From: Thalassiosira profunda
Taxonomy: Eukaryota; Bacillariophyta; Thalassiosirophyceae; Thalassiosirales; Thalassiosiraceae
Length of the DNA stretch: 16,816 nucleotides
Reading direction: 5' to 3'
NCBI GenBank assembly: GCA_036939355.1
Contig: JALLAP010000925.1
Span: 1-16,816 of the forward strand
Part shown: piece by piece, positions 7,843 through 16,698 of the stretch
How positions within the stretch are numbered: position 1 is the stretch's first letter
How the letters are laid out: each line of letters begins with the position of its first letter
Translations under genes and position numbers: made by a program
Notes under the pieces: model-generated
Databases searched by the model: none
What the model was told of the DNA's origin: nothing
The model's input: the letters and a program-made list of their open reading frames with translations, nothing else

Positions 7843-10737
7843 ATGCGCCTCATCGCGGCCCTGGCCCTCGCCGCCGCCGGCGGCGTCCTCCCCGCCGCCA
7901 CGGCCCAGCACTTCTTCCAGCGCCTCGGAGGGAGCGGCCTGCGCCGGACCCTCCGCAGCGACCCCGTCCTCCACGACGAGGATGCCGCCGACGCCGTCGT
8001 GGCCTCCCGGCAGCTCGAGGAGGACGTCGTGGCCATCGACCTGGCCGAGGCCTCCGTTTCCATGAGCATGGGAGCGGCGACGGAATTCTTCATGGCCGCC
8101 AAGGCCTCCAAGGCCGACGGCGGACAGCCCGCCCCCCAGCCGCCCGCGCCCACCAAGGCCGCCAAGGCCGACGACGGAGAGGCGGCCAAGAGCGGAAAGT
8201 CCGACCTCAGCTTCAGCATGAGCAAGTCGGGCAAGAGCAAGAGCTCCAAGACCCAGGCGCCCACGCCCTGCGTCAACCCCGAGGTGCCGTCGACCAAGTC
8301 GAGCAAGAGCGACAGCGATGGCAAGGCGGGCAAGAGCGGAAGCGATGGCAAGAGCGCCAAGTCCGAGCTGAGCTTCAGCATGAGCCTGCCGTCTGGCAAG
8401 GGCGGAAAGAGCGGAAGCGACGGCAAGAGCGCCAAGTCTGAGCTGAGCTTCAGCATGAGCCTGCCGTCGAAGTCGGGCAAGGGCGGAAAGAGCGGAAGCG
8501 AGGGCAAGAGCGGAAAGTCCGAACTGAGCTTCAGCCTCCCTTCGAAGTCGGGCAAGAGCAAGTCGAGCAAGAGCGAGGGCACGAAGTCGTGAGTTGCATA
8601 TTCGCCTTTGTTTCGTCTTTGAGTGCACATCTTGTGCACAGCTCACAACTCTTCCAACGCAACGCTGCCACTAACCTGCCACTAACCCTTGTTCTTCCTC
8701 TTTACCTAACTAGGTCCAAATCCATCATCCCCTGCCTGACCGACGCCCCGACAGCCTCGCCATCGACGAGCCCCACCGACTCCCCCACGAAGAACCCCAC
8801 TGAGGTGAGCCTGTTCTTGTGCGATGCGGCACTTGCAATTACACGCCTCGCCTCTTCCTGACCCTTCATTCTTCATTTCCTGCCTCCAGTCGCCGACCAA
8901 GAACCCGACCGAGTCCCCGACCAAGAACCCGACCGAATCCCCGACCAAGAACCCCACGGAGGTGAGTACTATCGTCGCATTGCAAGTCGATGACAACGCT
9001 TCGTCTCTTTGCGCTCATGTGATGTGTCCTTCCCGCAGTCTCCCACGAAGAATCCGACCGAATCGCCAACAAAGAACCCGACCGAATCGCCGACCAAGAA
9101 CCCCACGGAGGTGAGTGCTATCGTTGCAACTTGCAAGTCGATGACAACGGTTCCTCTCTCACAAACATGATGTGTCCTTCCTTACTGCAGTCTCCCACGA
9201 AGAATCCGACCGAGTCGCCGACGAAGAATCCGACCGAATCCCCGACGAAGAACCCCACGGAGGTGAGTGCAACCTTTGGGTCTGGCTTGCGCACGCCGGA
9301 GCCTCATCTCTGACGCCTCACCGTGCTGTGACGTCCCTCCTTCAGTCGCCGACGAAGAACCCGACCGAGTCCCCCACGAAGAACCCGACCGAATCCCCGA
9401 CCAAGAACCCCACGGAGGTGAGTGCTATCGTCGCAACTTGCAAGTCGATGGCAACGGTTCCTCTCTGATGCGCTCGTGTGATTTGTCCTTGCTCTCTACA
9501 GTCTCCCACGGGGCAACCGACCGAGTCCCCCACGAAGAACCCGACCGAGTCCCCCACAAAGAACCCAACGGAGGTGAGTGATATCGTCGCAACTTGCAAG
9601 TCGTTGGCAACGCTTCCTCTCTGATGCGCTCGTGCGATTTGTCCTTGCTCTCTACAGTCTCCCACGGGGCAACCGACCGAATCCCCCACGAAGAACCCGA
9701 CCGAATCGCCGACCAAGAACCCCACGGAGGTGAGTACAATCTCTTTGCGCATATCTTGTGCACATCATGTGAGCCTCATCTCTGACGCCTTGCCGTGCTG
9801 CGATGTCCCTTCTGCAGTCTCCCACGAAGAACCCGACCGAATCGCCGACAAAGAACCCCACCGAATCGCCGACCAAGAACCCCACGGAGGTGAGTACAAT
9901 CTCGTTGCACATATCTTGTGAATGTACGCGGAGCCTCATCTCTGACGCCATCCCTCCTGCAGTCTCCCACAAAGAATCCGACTGAGTCGCCGACGAAGAA
10001 CCCCACCGAATCCCCCACGAAGAACCCCACTGAGGTGAGTACAATCTCGCAGCTTGCATGTCGAGATGACGCTGCATATCCAACGCCTTCATGCTTCATT
10101 TCCTGTCTGCAGTCTCCCACGAAGAACCCGACCGAATCCCCGACCGAGTCCCCGACCCAGAACCCCACGGGGGTGAGTGTTTGTTCTCTTTAGGTACATT
10201 TCTTTCGCATGAGTTCTCTAACCCTCTGTTGATGCCTCTCCGTAGAGCCCCACGGCGTCGCCTCAGGGAACGTGTGTTTTTTATACCACAGAGCAGAATG
10301 CGACCGACCCATCACTGATCCCCTATGATCCTGCTCCTGTGTCTCCTAAAACTTGTGCTGGGGATCTCAATGGTAATCCACCGGATTCGGGTAACGATCC
10401 CTATCCATTCGGTATTTGGGACAGCTGCTGCAACGACGATCGCCCCACACCATTCAGGCCCATCTGCTGCACTACGAGCGCTGGGGCACAGCCAAGGCAG
10501 GAATGTAACAACGTTGATAATTCCCCGAACTCCGGTATATGCGACAACTGCAACCCGGGGCCCGCTTCGAATGAGTGCTGTGTATCCGAAATGGGTAGTG
10601 CGTGCACGGGGAGCACGCCGTATTGCTGCAAGTGTGAACCGTCTGCCGGGGGCCTAAATTTTGTTTGTGTCGCAAGCATGGATGAATGCGACCCGTTCGT
10701 GGTTCAGACCATGTGTCCAGGGGAGGCGCCCAATTAA
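7843..10737 (+). CDS. Silaffin-like secreted protein with SPTKNPTE exon array and Cys-rich C-terminus
   Basis: Twelve exons: join(7843..8588, 8714..8804, 8890..8961, 9039..9110, 9191..9262, 9346..9417, 9502..9573, 9658..9729, 9818..9889, 9963..10034, 10113..10172, 10246..10737), 654 aa. Residues 1-21 are a signal peptide cut after ATA. LRRTLR and SRQL fit the RxL processing sites known in diatom wall proteins. Residues about 85-250 are Lys/Ser-rich, with SFSMS motifs and three 25-27 residue repeats resembling silaffin lysine clusters. Exons 2-11 encode about 27 SPTKNPTE octads, probably an extended O-glycosylated or phosphorylated linker. Exon 12 encodes 164 codons with 18 cysteines, including four CC pairs, as in a disulfide-rich extracellular domain. 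All junctions keep the frame; ten of eleven donors are GTGAGT and one is GTGAGC. Start chosen by match to the inverted copy. A cell-wall or silica-binding role is inferred; no exact orthologue is recognised. Confidence 0.85.
8332..8571 (+). repeat. Three Lys/Ser-rich coding repeats in the silaffin-like gene
   Basis: In-frame units of 75 nt (8332-8406), 81 nt (8407-8487) and about 84 nt (8488-8571) encode KSGSDGKSAKSELSFSMSLP-type sequence. In the last unit DGKSAK becomes EGKSGK and the second SMS is lost. Lysines alternate with serines, which in silaffins are modified to polyamine-bearing lysines and phosphoserines; here that is inference. Confidence 0.8.
8890..10172 (+). repeat. Tandem array of symmetric 72-nt exons and related short introns
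   Basis: Exons 3 to 10 are each exactly 72 nt, phase 0 at both ends, and encode three SPTKNPTE octads; exon 11 is a 60-nt variant. The introns between them are 77, 80, 83, 84, 84, 88, 73 and 78 nt. Introns 3, 4, 6 and 7 share a module around CGCAACTTGCAAGTCGATG; introns 5, 8 and 9 share GAGCCTCATCTCTGACGCC; introns 2 and 10 share the 3' end CTTCATTTCCTG(C/T)CT(C/G)CAG. The array therefore arose by duplication of exon-plus-intron units. Confidence 0.9.
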
Positions 10738-10744
10738 CAAGAGA

Positions 10745-11155
10745 GCAAGAAGACGCGTCATTGGGATTGCGTTGCGCCTGCCGCGGACGCGGGGGAGTCA
10801 ACCCTTAACACCGGTCGCCCGGTCCGCACCAGCAGCGCGCCTTTATGTTTTGTACAGAGAGATTGAAGAGAGCAGAAGTGATATTTGAGACAAGGACGCA
10901 TCGACGGGATTGGCGTCGCGCCTGCCGCGGACGCGGGGCCACCTATTAAAAAAGGCAGCCGGTCCGCACCAGCAGCGCGCCTGTATGTTTTAGCGAAAAG
11001 AGAGACGAAGTGCAGAAGTGATATTTGAGACAAGGACGCATCGACGGGATTGGCGTCGCGCCTGCCGCGGACGCGGGGCCACCTATTTAAAAAGGCAGCC
11101 GGTCCGCACCAGCAGCGCGCCTGTATGTTTTAGCGAAGAGAAAGAAAGTGATAAG
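10745..11155. repeat. Tandem repeat of 140-143 bp, about three copies
   Basis: Anchored on GGGATT, copies start at 10763, 10906 and 11046, giving spacings of 143 and 140 bp. Each carries GCGCCTGCCGCGGACGCGGG and then CCGGTCCGCACCAGCAGCGC followed by CGCCTNTATGTTTT. Copies 2 and 3 are nearly identical over most of their length and contain an AT run (TATTAAAAAA or TATTTAAAAA); copy 1 is more diverged. The array begins a few bases after the stop codon of the silaffin-like gene and may form its 3' UTR or terminator region. Function unknown. Confidence 0.85.
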
Positions 11156-11254
11156 TTAAGTGAAGTTGTAACTGCGTCGTGCGCATCTCTTCGTCCTCGC
11201 GTTTGGCCGTCTCCGTCTTGTCGCACGGTGCGTCCGGGCCCGCTCATCCCCCGC

Positions 11255-11352
11255 ACAACGGCCTCGAGGCCCCGAAGCAACTCGACCACCGTGAGGGCAA
11301 ATTGGCCACACCGCTCGGGGTACTGGTCGAAGTTGCCAAAGACGGCTATTTC
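11255..11352 (-). pseudogene. Fragment of a WAPL-like gene, 3' end
   Basis: On the minus strand this encodes GNFDQYPERCGQFALTVVEL followed by LRGLEAV. It matches the very C-terminus of the intact gene (CNFYHFSV... KLIRGLEAM) with a two-residue deletion. At DNA level, 11260-11276 is identical over 17 nt to 12431-12447. It has the same orientation as the intact gene. Similarity fades on both sides, so this is a decayed remnant. A 126-codon open frame runs through it (11463 down to 11083), but its remainder reads into the tandem repeat and has no support. Confidence 0.6.
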
Positions 11353-11689
11353 GGCCGTCCCTCGGCCGTCCCTATTGCCGCCCTGGGAGGGCGGCGGTGC
11401 GGGGCGGCAAGCGAAAGCGGTACGCCGGGGTGCCCGCTGCTTCCGGGCCGGAACCGAATGCAAACGAAAGCGGGGCGGCTCCAGAGAGAGGGGTTCGCCT
11501 CCGCTCCTCCTCGCCCCACCCCCGCCGGCGGCTTAAGAAATACGAAGGGCGCCGTCGCCGCCACCGCGCCGCCCGGAGGCGGTCGGCGCCCCCGCCCCGT
11601 CGGAGCCCGTCGGAGCCTCCCTGCTAGTTTTCGACACCTCGCTCTGGTATCTAGGTACTGTAACGTACGTACGTACGCCAGCGTATGTA
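11353..11689. other. Spacer between two WAPL-like fragments
   Basis: GC-rich sequence of 337 bp with no recognisable gene. It has G/C-rich inverted stretches near 11380-11410 and a short TACG run (CGTACGTACGTACG) near 11664-11677. It may hold diverged middle parts of the lost WAPL copy, but I cannot align it by eye. Confidence 0.4.
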
Positions 11690-12118
11690 TTGCCGTCCCT
11701 CTTTCCGTCGCCAAGGAAGCAAACCGCAAAAAAACGTTGCACGGCCCCCGGAGCAAGGGCAAGGAGGGCATTAGAGCCATGGAGGACGACGCCCCCTCCC
11801 ACGGGGACGCCGCGGACGCCTTCACCTTCGACGACGACGGGGCGGGCTTCGGGAATCGCACCCCGGCCAGTCCGCCGACGGCCGGAGCCGGCCGCGCCCC
11901 CGGATCGCCGCCGACGCCAGCCGGAGGTGGGAGCCGCGGGTCGGAGGAGGTGCGGCGGGGATGAGCCAGGGATCGCAGTCGACCGCCACGGGGAGCCAGG
12001 GGTCGCAGCCGACTGGTACGGGGAGCCAGGGGTCGCAGTCGTCGACGGCCGGCCGCTGGAGGGAGCCGCGCTACGGCGAGGCGGCGCCGCGGCCGGGGGG
12101 AGCCGGGAGCGGCCAAGG
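11690..12118 (+). pseudogene. Inverted, frameshifted copy of the WAPL-like gene 5' end
   Basis: The copy starts in the 5' flank (ATTGCCGTCCCTCT and CAAGGAGGGCAT.AGAGCC, shared with the intact gene's leader at 16699-16790). It continues through an ATG at 11779: MEDDAPSHGDAADAFTFDDD matches MEDGADAFAFDDEE of the intact protein. The frame ends at a TGA after EEVRRG. In another frame the homology resumes as GSQSTATGSQGSQ...GRWREPRYG, which matches residues around GSQSTATGSQGS and GRWREPRYG in the intact gene. A frameshift, the missing exons 2 and 3, and opposite orientation mark a broken copy. It carries extra GSQ repeats that the intact gene lacks. It could still be transcribed from the copied promoter. 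Confidence 0.75.
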
Positions 12119-12388
12119 TACTAGTTCCTATTTACATTTTCACGATGCTTCCTTCTTCTAAGACTAGAGAGCTTGTTATGACCAAGTTTATCAAATTTAG
12201 TTACCACCTCTTCAATACTACAACAAAGGACGCGGGTACGCGATTTAGTTGCTCTCGTGGGAGAGGGAAGCTTTTGCGGCGGGAGGGCCCCAGATTTTTG
12301 GACGCCGGCCGAGCTCGACCGTCGGAGCGAACCACGAGCAACGGAGCCTGCTCAGCATGCGCCTCATTCAACTCAACGGTTTACAATG
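12119..12388. other. Intergenic region 3' of the WAPL-like gene
   Basis: 270 bp between the broken 5' copy and the stop codon of the WAPL-like gene. The left part (12119-12250) is AT-rich and the right part GC-rich. I see no gene or strong motif. Confidence 0.5.
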
Positions 12389-15300
12389 TTAGTATGCCGG
12401 CTTCCGCTCCGCCTCCTCCTCCTCCGCCATGGCCTCGAGGCCCCGAATCAGCTTGACCACGGGGGCAACGACGGCCACGCTGAGGTCTCCCACCGAAAAA
12501 TGGTAAAAATTGCAAAAGGCCTTCATCGTGTTGATCGCGAACCGGACGCCCCCCGCCCCCGGGAGCGCGGCGAGGATCGCGTCCCGCACCGCCGTTGCCG
12601 CCGTCGCATCGGACGGGGCCCCGTCCCCGTCGCCCCCGCCGCCGTCGGTCAGCAGGTACGCCAGCAGGACGAACCCGTTCCCGGCCGTGACGAGGTTGGC
12701 CTCCTCCCCGGGGGGCAGTTCGACGGCGCCGCCGCTCGTTGCGGGGTCCGCCGCGCCGTCGCCCGCCGGGGCGCCGAAGCGGCCCGCCAGGACCGCCGCC
12801 CGGAACCCCGCCGTGGTCGCCACGACCCACCGGGCGAGCCACGCCAGTCCCTTCGTTGCCTCCGCGGCGCCAACGGAGTGCCCCGCGAGGACCACCGCGG
12901 CCAGGGCCGCCGTGGCCGGGGCGGGCGCCATCTCGACGACGTTCGTCAGGACGTTTAAGCAGAAGATGACGTCGTCGTCGACGGCGTCAGTAGCGCCCCC
13001 GGCCGGACGCGCGGACGCCGTTTGGAACAGGCAGCCAAAAATAACGTCCACGCCCGTGACGGCGTTCGAGTCGCCCCGCGGCGACGAGGTGGCCGGGAGC
13101 CTCAAGGTCCACGCGCGGCGCGCCAGCAGCTGCGCGCACGCCGCGCGGTTCTCGTGGGTCAGGCTCGTCAGCGTTTTCAGCGCAGTGGCGACGGCGGACG
13201 ACGAGGCCTCGGGGCGCTTCTCGCCGCCGACGGACGACCGTTCCGCCACGGTCCGCAGCAAGGCCGGCACCAACAACGAAGTCTCGTGAGTCAACGCCGC
13301 CGACGCCCGAGGGCTCAGGCAGCACAATCCGTCGATGACCTCCGAGAGCAGCGACGCCCGGCGCTGCAAGTAGGCGCGGCACGTCGTGCAATCGTCGTCT
13401 TCCGGCCTGTCGGCCGCGAGGAGGAGCGCCAGCAACGTCTCCGCCATCGCCCGCGCGTAGTCCGGCAGCGCGCCGCTCCGCCGGAGCAGTTCGTTCGCGT
13501 GCGCGATGGGGTTCGCCGCCCACGGCCGCTGCCTTGACGCCTCGTCGTCGTCGTCGGAATCGCTCCCCCAAAACGCGCCCGCGTCATCATCGTCGTCCAA
13601 GTCGTCGTCCGCCTCGCCGTCCGAAGCGCCGCGATCCCGCCCGGACACGAGGCAGTCCGCGGCCATCAGCGCGAGGTGCGCCGCGGGGACGCACCGTTGG
13701 GCGCCGTCGGGGGCGTCGATCGGCAGCGCGCGCGGCATCCAAACGCGGCACGCGCCGCAGGCCGGGGCGTCGGCGCGTGTGGGGAGGCACGGGTCCGGCG
13801 CCGCCGCCTCCGTCAGCCGGGCCCGCATCGCGGCCGCGGCGAGTTGGTCCGCGCGCCGATCGCCCGCGGGGGGCGCGGGCCGCCCGCTCGCCGACGATGC
13901 CGCGGACGCCGCCGAGTGCGCGCTCTCCTGCGAAAACTCAAAGCCGGTCGGCTGCGACGACTGGGAAGGTCCGAGCCGCGCCGATCGGCATCGTCGCCCG
14001 CGCCGGCCCCGCTTCGTCGGATCGCGGGGCGCGGCCTCGTTAGAGTCCGTTGCGGGCCGCGCCACCGAATCGCTCGGCATGCTGCTCGGCGACGGACTCT
14101 GGATCGGCGACGCCCGCCGACTTTCGCCGGCCCCATCCTCCCCCTCCGCCCCGCCAGACCCCGCCCGCCCCCGCGCCAACCGCGCCCCCACGACCGGATC
14201 GTCCGCGACCAGCCGGGCCACCCCCCGGAGCATCCCGCCGTGCCGCAATGCCGCCTCCCGGGCCAGGGCGGCGGCCCGGCGGTGGGGCCGGCCGTTCGCG
14301 GCGGGCACCGCCCCGCGGGCGGAGCCGGTGCCGTCCCGGGCGACGAGGTAGGCCAGGAGGGCCAATGCCTGGGACGCGGCGGCGTCGTCCTTGCTTGGGG
14401 GCCCTGCGGAAGGTCAAGGGACGGAAGTCAATTTCGAAAATTCAATTTCATTTCAATTTGATATTTCAAATCATTTTGAAAAATCAAATGATTGAAATTT
14501 CAAATGGCAAAAACTCACCCAAATTTTCGACCGCGGCCTCCCCCTCTGTCCCCTCGAGCCACTCCCGACACCGCTCCCCGTTCCCCCCCGCCGCCGGGGC
14601 GCACGCCACGCACGCGAGGACGGCCTCGAGCGGCCCCGCCGGCGGCACCCGTCGGCGGGAACCGATGGACTCCCGCCCCCCGGCCCGCGGAGGGAACCGA
14701 TGGACTCCCGGCCCCGCCGCCCGCGCGTGCGCCGTCGCGAGGGACCGATAGACCCCGCCCCGCGCGTCCCCCCGCGACAGCAGGGCGGCGACGTCGCACG
14801 CCGCCCCGGCCGTGAGGGGGGTGTGCCGGATGGCGGTTTCGTCCCTCCCCGTTCCCGCCCCCGGCCGGCCGGGCCCGCCCCCCCTCCGCGGAGGGAACTG
14901 ATGGACCGCCGTCGACCCCGTCGCCGCGGAGTCCGGTTCCGCTGCCGACCGCGCCTTCCGGCACTGGAGGAGCGTCGCGCACAGGTACGACAGCTCGTCC
15001 ACCAGGAGGCGGTGCGTGCCGTGCCCCTGCGCGACGGCGGCGGCGTCCGCGCGCGCGCCCCGGGAGGTCCGACGACCTCCTCCCAATGCGATGGCGGGGA
15101 GGTCGTCGGGCGACTGCAGCACGTGGGATGGGTGGTGTTTGCGCTTGCGCGCCGCTCCGGCGGTCTTGGCGAAGGCCGCGTAGGACGGCCGCGACGCGGT
15201 CCGGGAGGGGGAATGGCGGGGCGACGCCGCCGAGGAGGGCGGCGAGGGGGCGCATTCCCCGTCGATGCCGCCCGCCGAGGCATAGGTTTGGGGCGTTCGT

Positions 15301-16698
15301 TTCGGGTGCTTCGCCTCTGCCCATGCCGGACCCATTTCTCTGCCTCGGCCGGCCGCGGACGGGCTCGCTTCCGTCCCCTCCGTCTTCCCGGAACGGCTCG
15401 ATAATTGCTGCACCGGCAGTTCCCCCCGGATCTGCGTCGTCGGCGTCCCCGGGGGCGTCCCCCCCTCCATCTTCGGGCGCGCGCGCGTTCCCGGAGCGCC
15501 GAGGCCGTCGTCGCCCTCCCCGTCGGAACCTTCCCCCCCTTCCTCCTTCCCCTCCTCCGGCCCCCCTCCCGGACCCTCCCCGTCCTTCTCCCCCGCCGCC
15601 GTCGCGGGGAGCCGCCCTTGACCCGCCGACGGTCCTTCCGTCCCCCCCCCTCCGCCGGCCTCCCCCGACCGTGCGTCGCGCGCGCGCGCCCCCCCTCCCC
15701 CCTCCCCCCCGCCGTCGTGGGCGGCGCGCGCCGTCCCGCGCCCCCGCTTGCGCCGCCTCCGCCGGCCCGGGCCCGCGGACGCGGATCCCGCCGCGGGGGG
15801 CGCCGCGGGCGCCGCGGGGCGGCCCCCGCGCCGCTCCCGTTCGTCGCGGCTGGCGATTATCGAAAATGCATCGGGTGAGCGCGACGACAACAAAAAAATA
15901 AACAATAGGGCGGACGCCCCCCCCCAAGCCCGACAAGGACGCACAAACGGGCGCACATCGTCCCCCTCCGGCCCGACGACGAGCCAACAACGCAATGCCA
16001 TGGATGCCATCCTAGCGTTCGACTCACCCGATGGTCGGCGCCCCGAAATTCACCGACGGCCGCCCCCCCTCCCCCCCCGGCCCCCGCCGTCGTTTGGTTG
16101 GGGCCGCGGCCGTCCCCTCCCTTTCTTCCCCCCGCGGCTCCCCCGCGCGCGTCGTCGTCGGTGCCCCCCCCTCGGCCGTTTGGCGCCGCCCCTCCGTCGT
16201 TGTGTTGGCCGCCCCCTCCGTTGTGTTTGCCGCCCGCTCCCGTGCGCGCGGCGCCGCGGCGGCCCGCGCGCGGCGGCGGCGCTCCTCCCCCAAGGCCACG
16301 GCCGCGGCGCCCGATCGTGGGAGGGGGCGGGACCGCTTCCGGCGGCGTGGGAGGGGGGAGCCTGGGGAGCCTCCCGCCCCCGCCCCTCGGCCCCCCGCGG
16401 TTCCCGTGGCGGCGCCGCCGTAGCGCGGCTCCCTCCAGCGGCCGACCGCCGACGGCTGATGCGACCCCTGGCTCCCCGTGGCAGTCGACTGCGATCCGTG
16501 GCTCCTCCCCGCCGCCGCACCCCCTCCCCTGCCGCACAGTGGGCCCCCCGACGGCGACGGCGATCCGCGGCTCCCCCCGGGTGTCGACGGCGATCCGCGG
16601 GCGCGGCCGACTCCGGCCGTCGTCGGACCGGCCGGGGCGCGATCCCCGCACCCCGCCTCCTCGTCGTCGAACGCGAAGGCGTCCGCGCCGTCCTCCAT
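12389..16698 (-). CDS. WAPL: WAPL-like cohesin release factor
   Basis: Three exons, join(12389..14403, 14519..15849, 16028..16698) on the minus strand, 1338 aa. Both donors are GTGAGT; acceptors are ATCGCCAG and TTCCGCAG; phases match (2+1, then 1+2). Residues 1-530 are disordered, Gly/Arg/Pro-rich, starting MEDGADAFAFDDEE. From about 530 the protein is helical and repeat-like. Regions matching the order of conserved WAPL blocks are LVDELSYLCATLLQ (exon 2), LRHGGMLRGVARLVADDPVV (start of exon 3), ATALKTLTSLTHENRAACAQ (about 1070-1090), DDDVIFCLNVLTNVVEM (about 1142-1160) and the C-terminal FVLLAYLL...AVRDAILAALP...CNFYHF...KLIRGLEAM. WAPL proteins open cohesin rings together with Pds5, in the nucleus. 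The assignment rests on remembered block order, not a search; another ARM/HEAT-repeat protein is possible. Fragments of both ends of this gene lie just to its left. Confidence 0.72.
14404..14518 (-). other. Intron 2 of the WAPL-like gene, AT-rich with palindromic motifs
   Basis: 115 nt, GTGAGT to CCGCAG on the minus strand. On the plus strand it contains TTCGAAAATTCAA (14433-14445) and TTGAAATTTCAA (14492-14503). Both are identical to motifs in the intron of the zinc-finger/PHD gene and in the same orientation relative to transcription. The flanking exons are very GC-rich. Confidence 0.8.
14657..14907. repeat. Short dispersed repeat inside exon 2 of the WAPL-like gene
   Basis: The plus-strand motif GGGAACCGATGGACTCCC occurs at 14657-14674 and 14692-14709. 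Weaker copies lie at about 14741-14756 (GGGACCGATAGACCCC) and 14893-14907 (GGGAACTGATGGACC). On the gene strand the copies are read in different frames, giving VHQFPPR, VHRFPPR and ESIGSR, so the repeat is a DNA-level unit rather than a protein repeat. Confidence 0.65.

Noticed and set aside
9342..10168. Minus-strand open frames reading VGFLVGDSVGF repeats
   Set aside because: These are the antisense reading of the SPTKNPTE repeat codons and stay open only because the repeat length is a multiple of three.
8890..10172. Regularly spaced near-identical repeats resembling a CRISPR array
   Set aside because: The repeated units are 72-nt coding exons made of 24-nt octad codons, separated by introns with GTGAGT donors and AG acceptors; spacers are related to one another and the genome is eukaryotic.
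10173..10194. Early acceptor TTTAG at 10194 for intron 11
   Set aside because: The intron would be only 22 nt and the frame after it reaches a TGA; the acceptor at 10245 keeps the frame into the Cys-rich exon.
11179..11964. Plus-strand 261-codon open frame that includes the MEDDAP segment
   Set aside because: Only the last 60 or so codons have homology (to the WAPL-like N-terminus); the front part is antisense to the C-terminal WAPL fragment and spacer, so the long frame looks accidental.
15086..15901. Plus-strand 271-codon Pro/Arg-rich open frame
   Set aside because: Antisense to the low-complexity part of WAPL-like exon 2, crosses the exon-intron boundary at 15849, and shows no motif.
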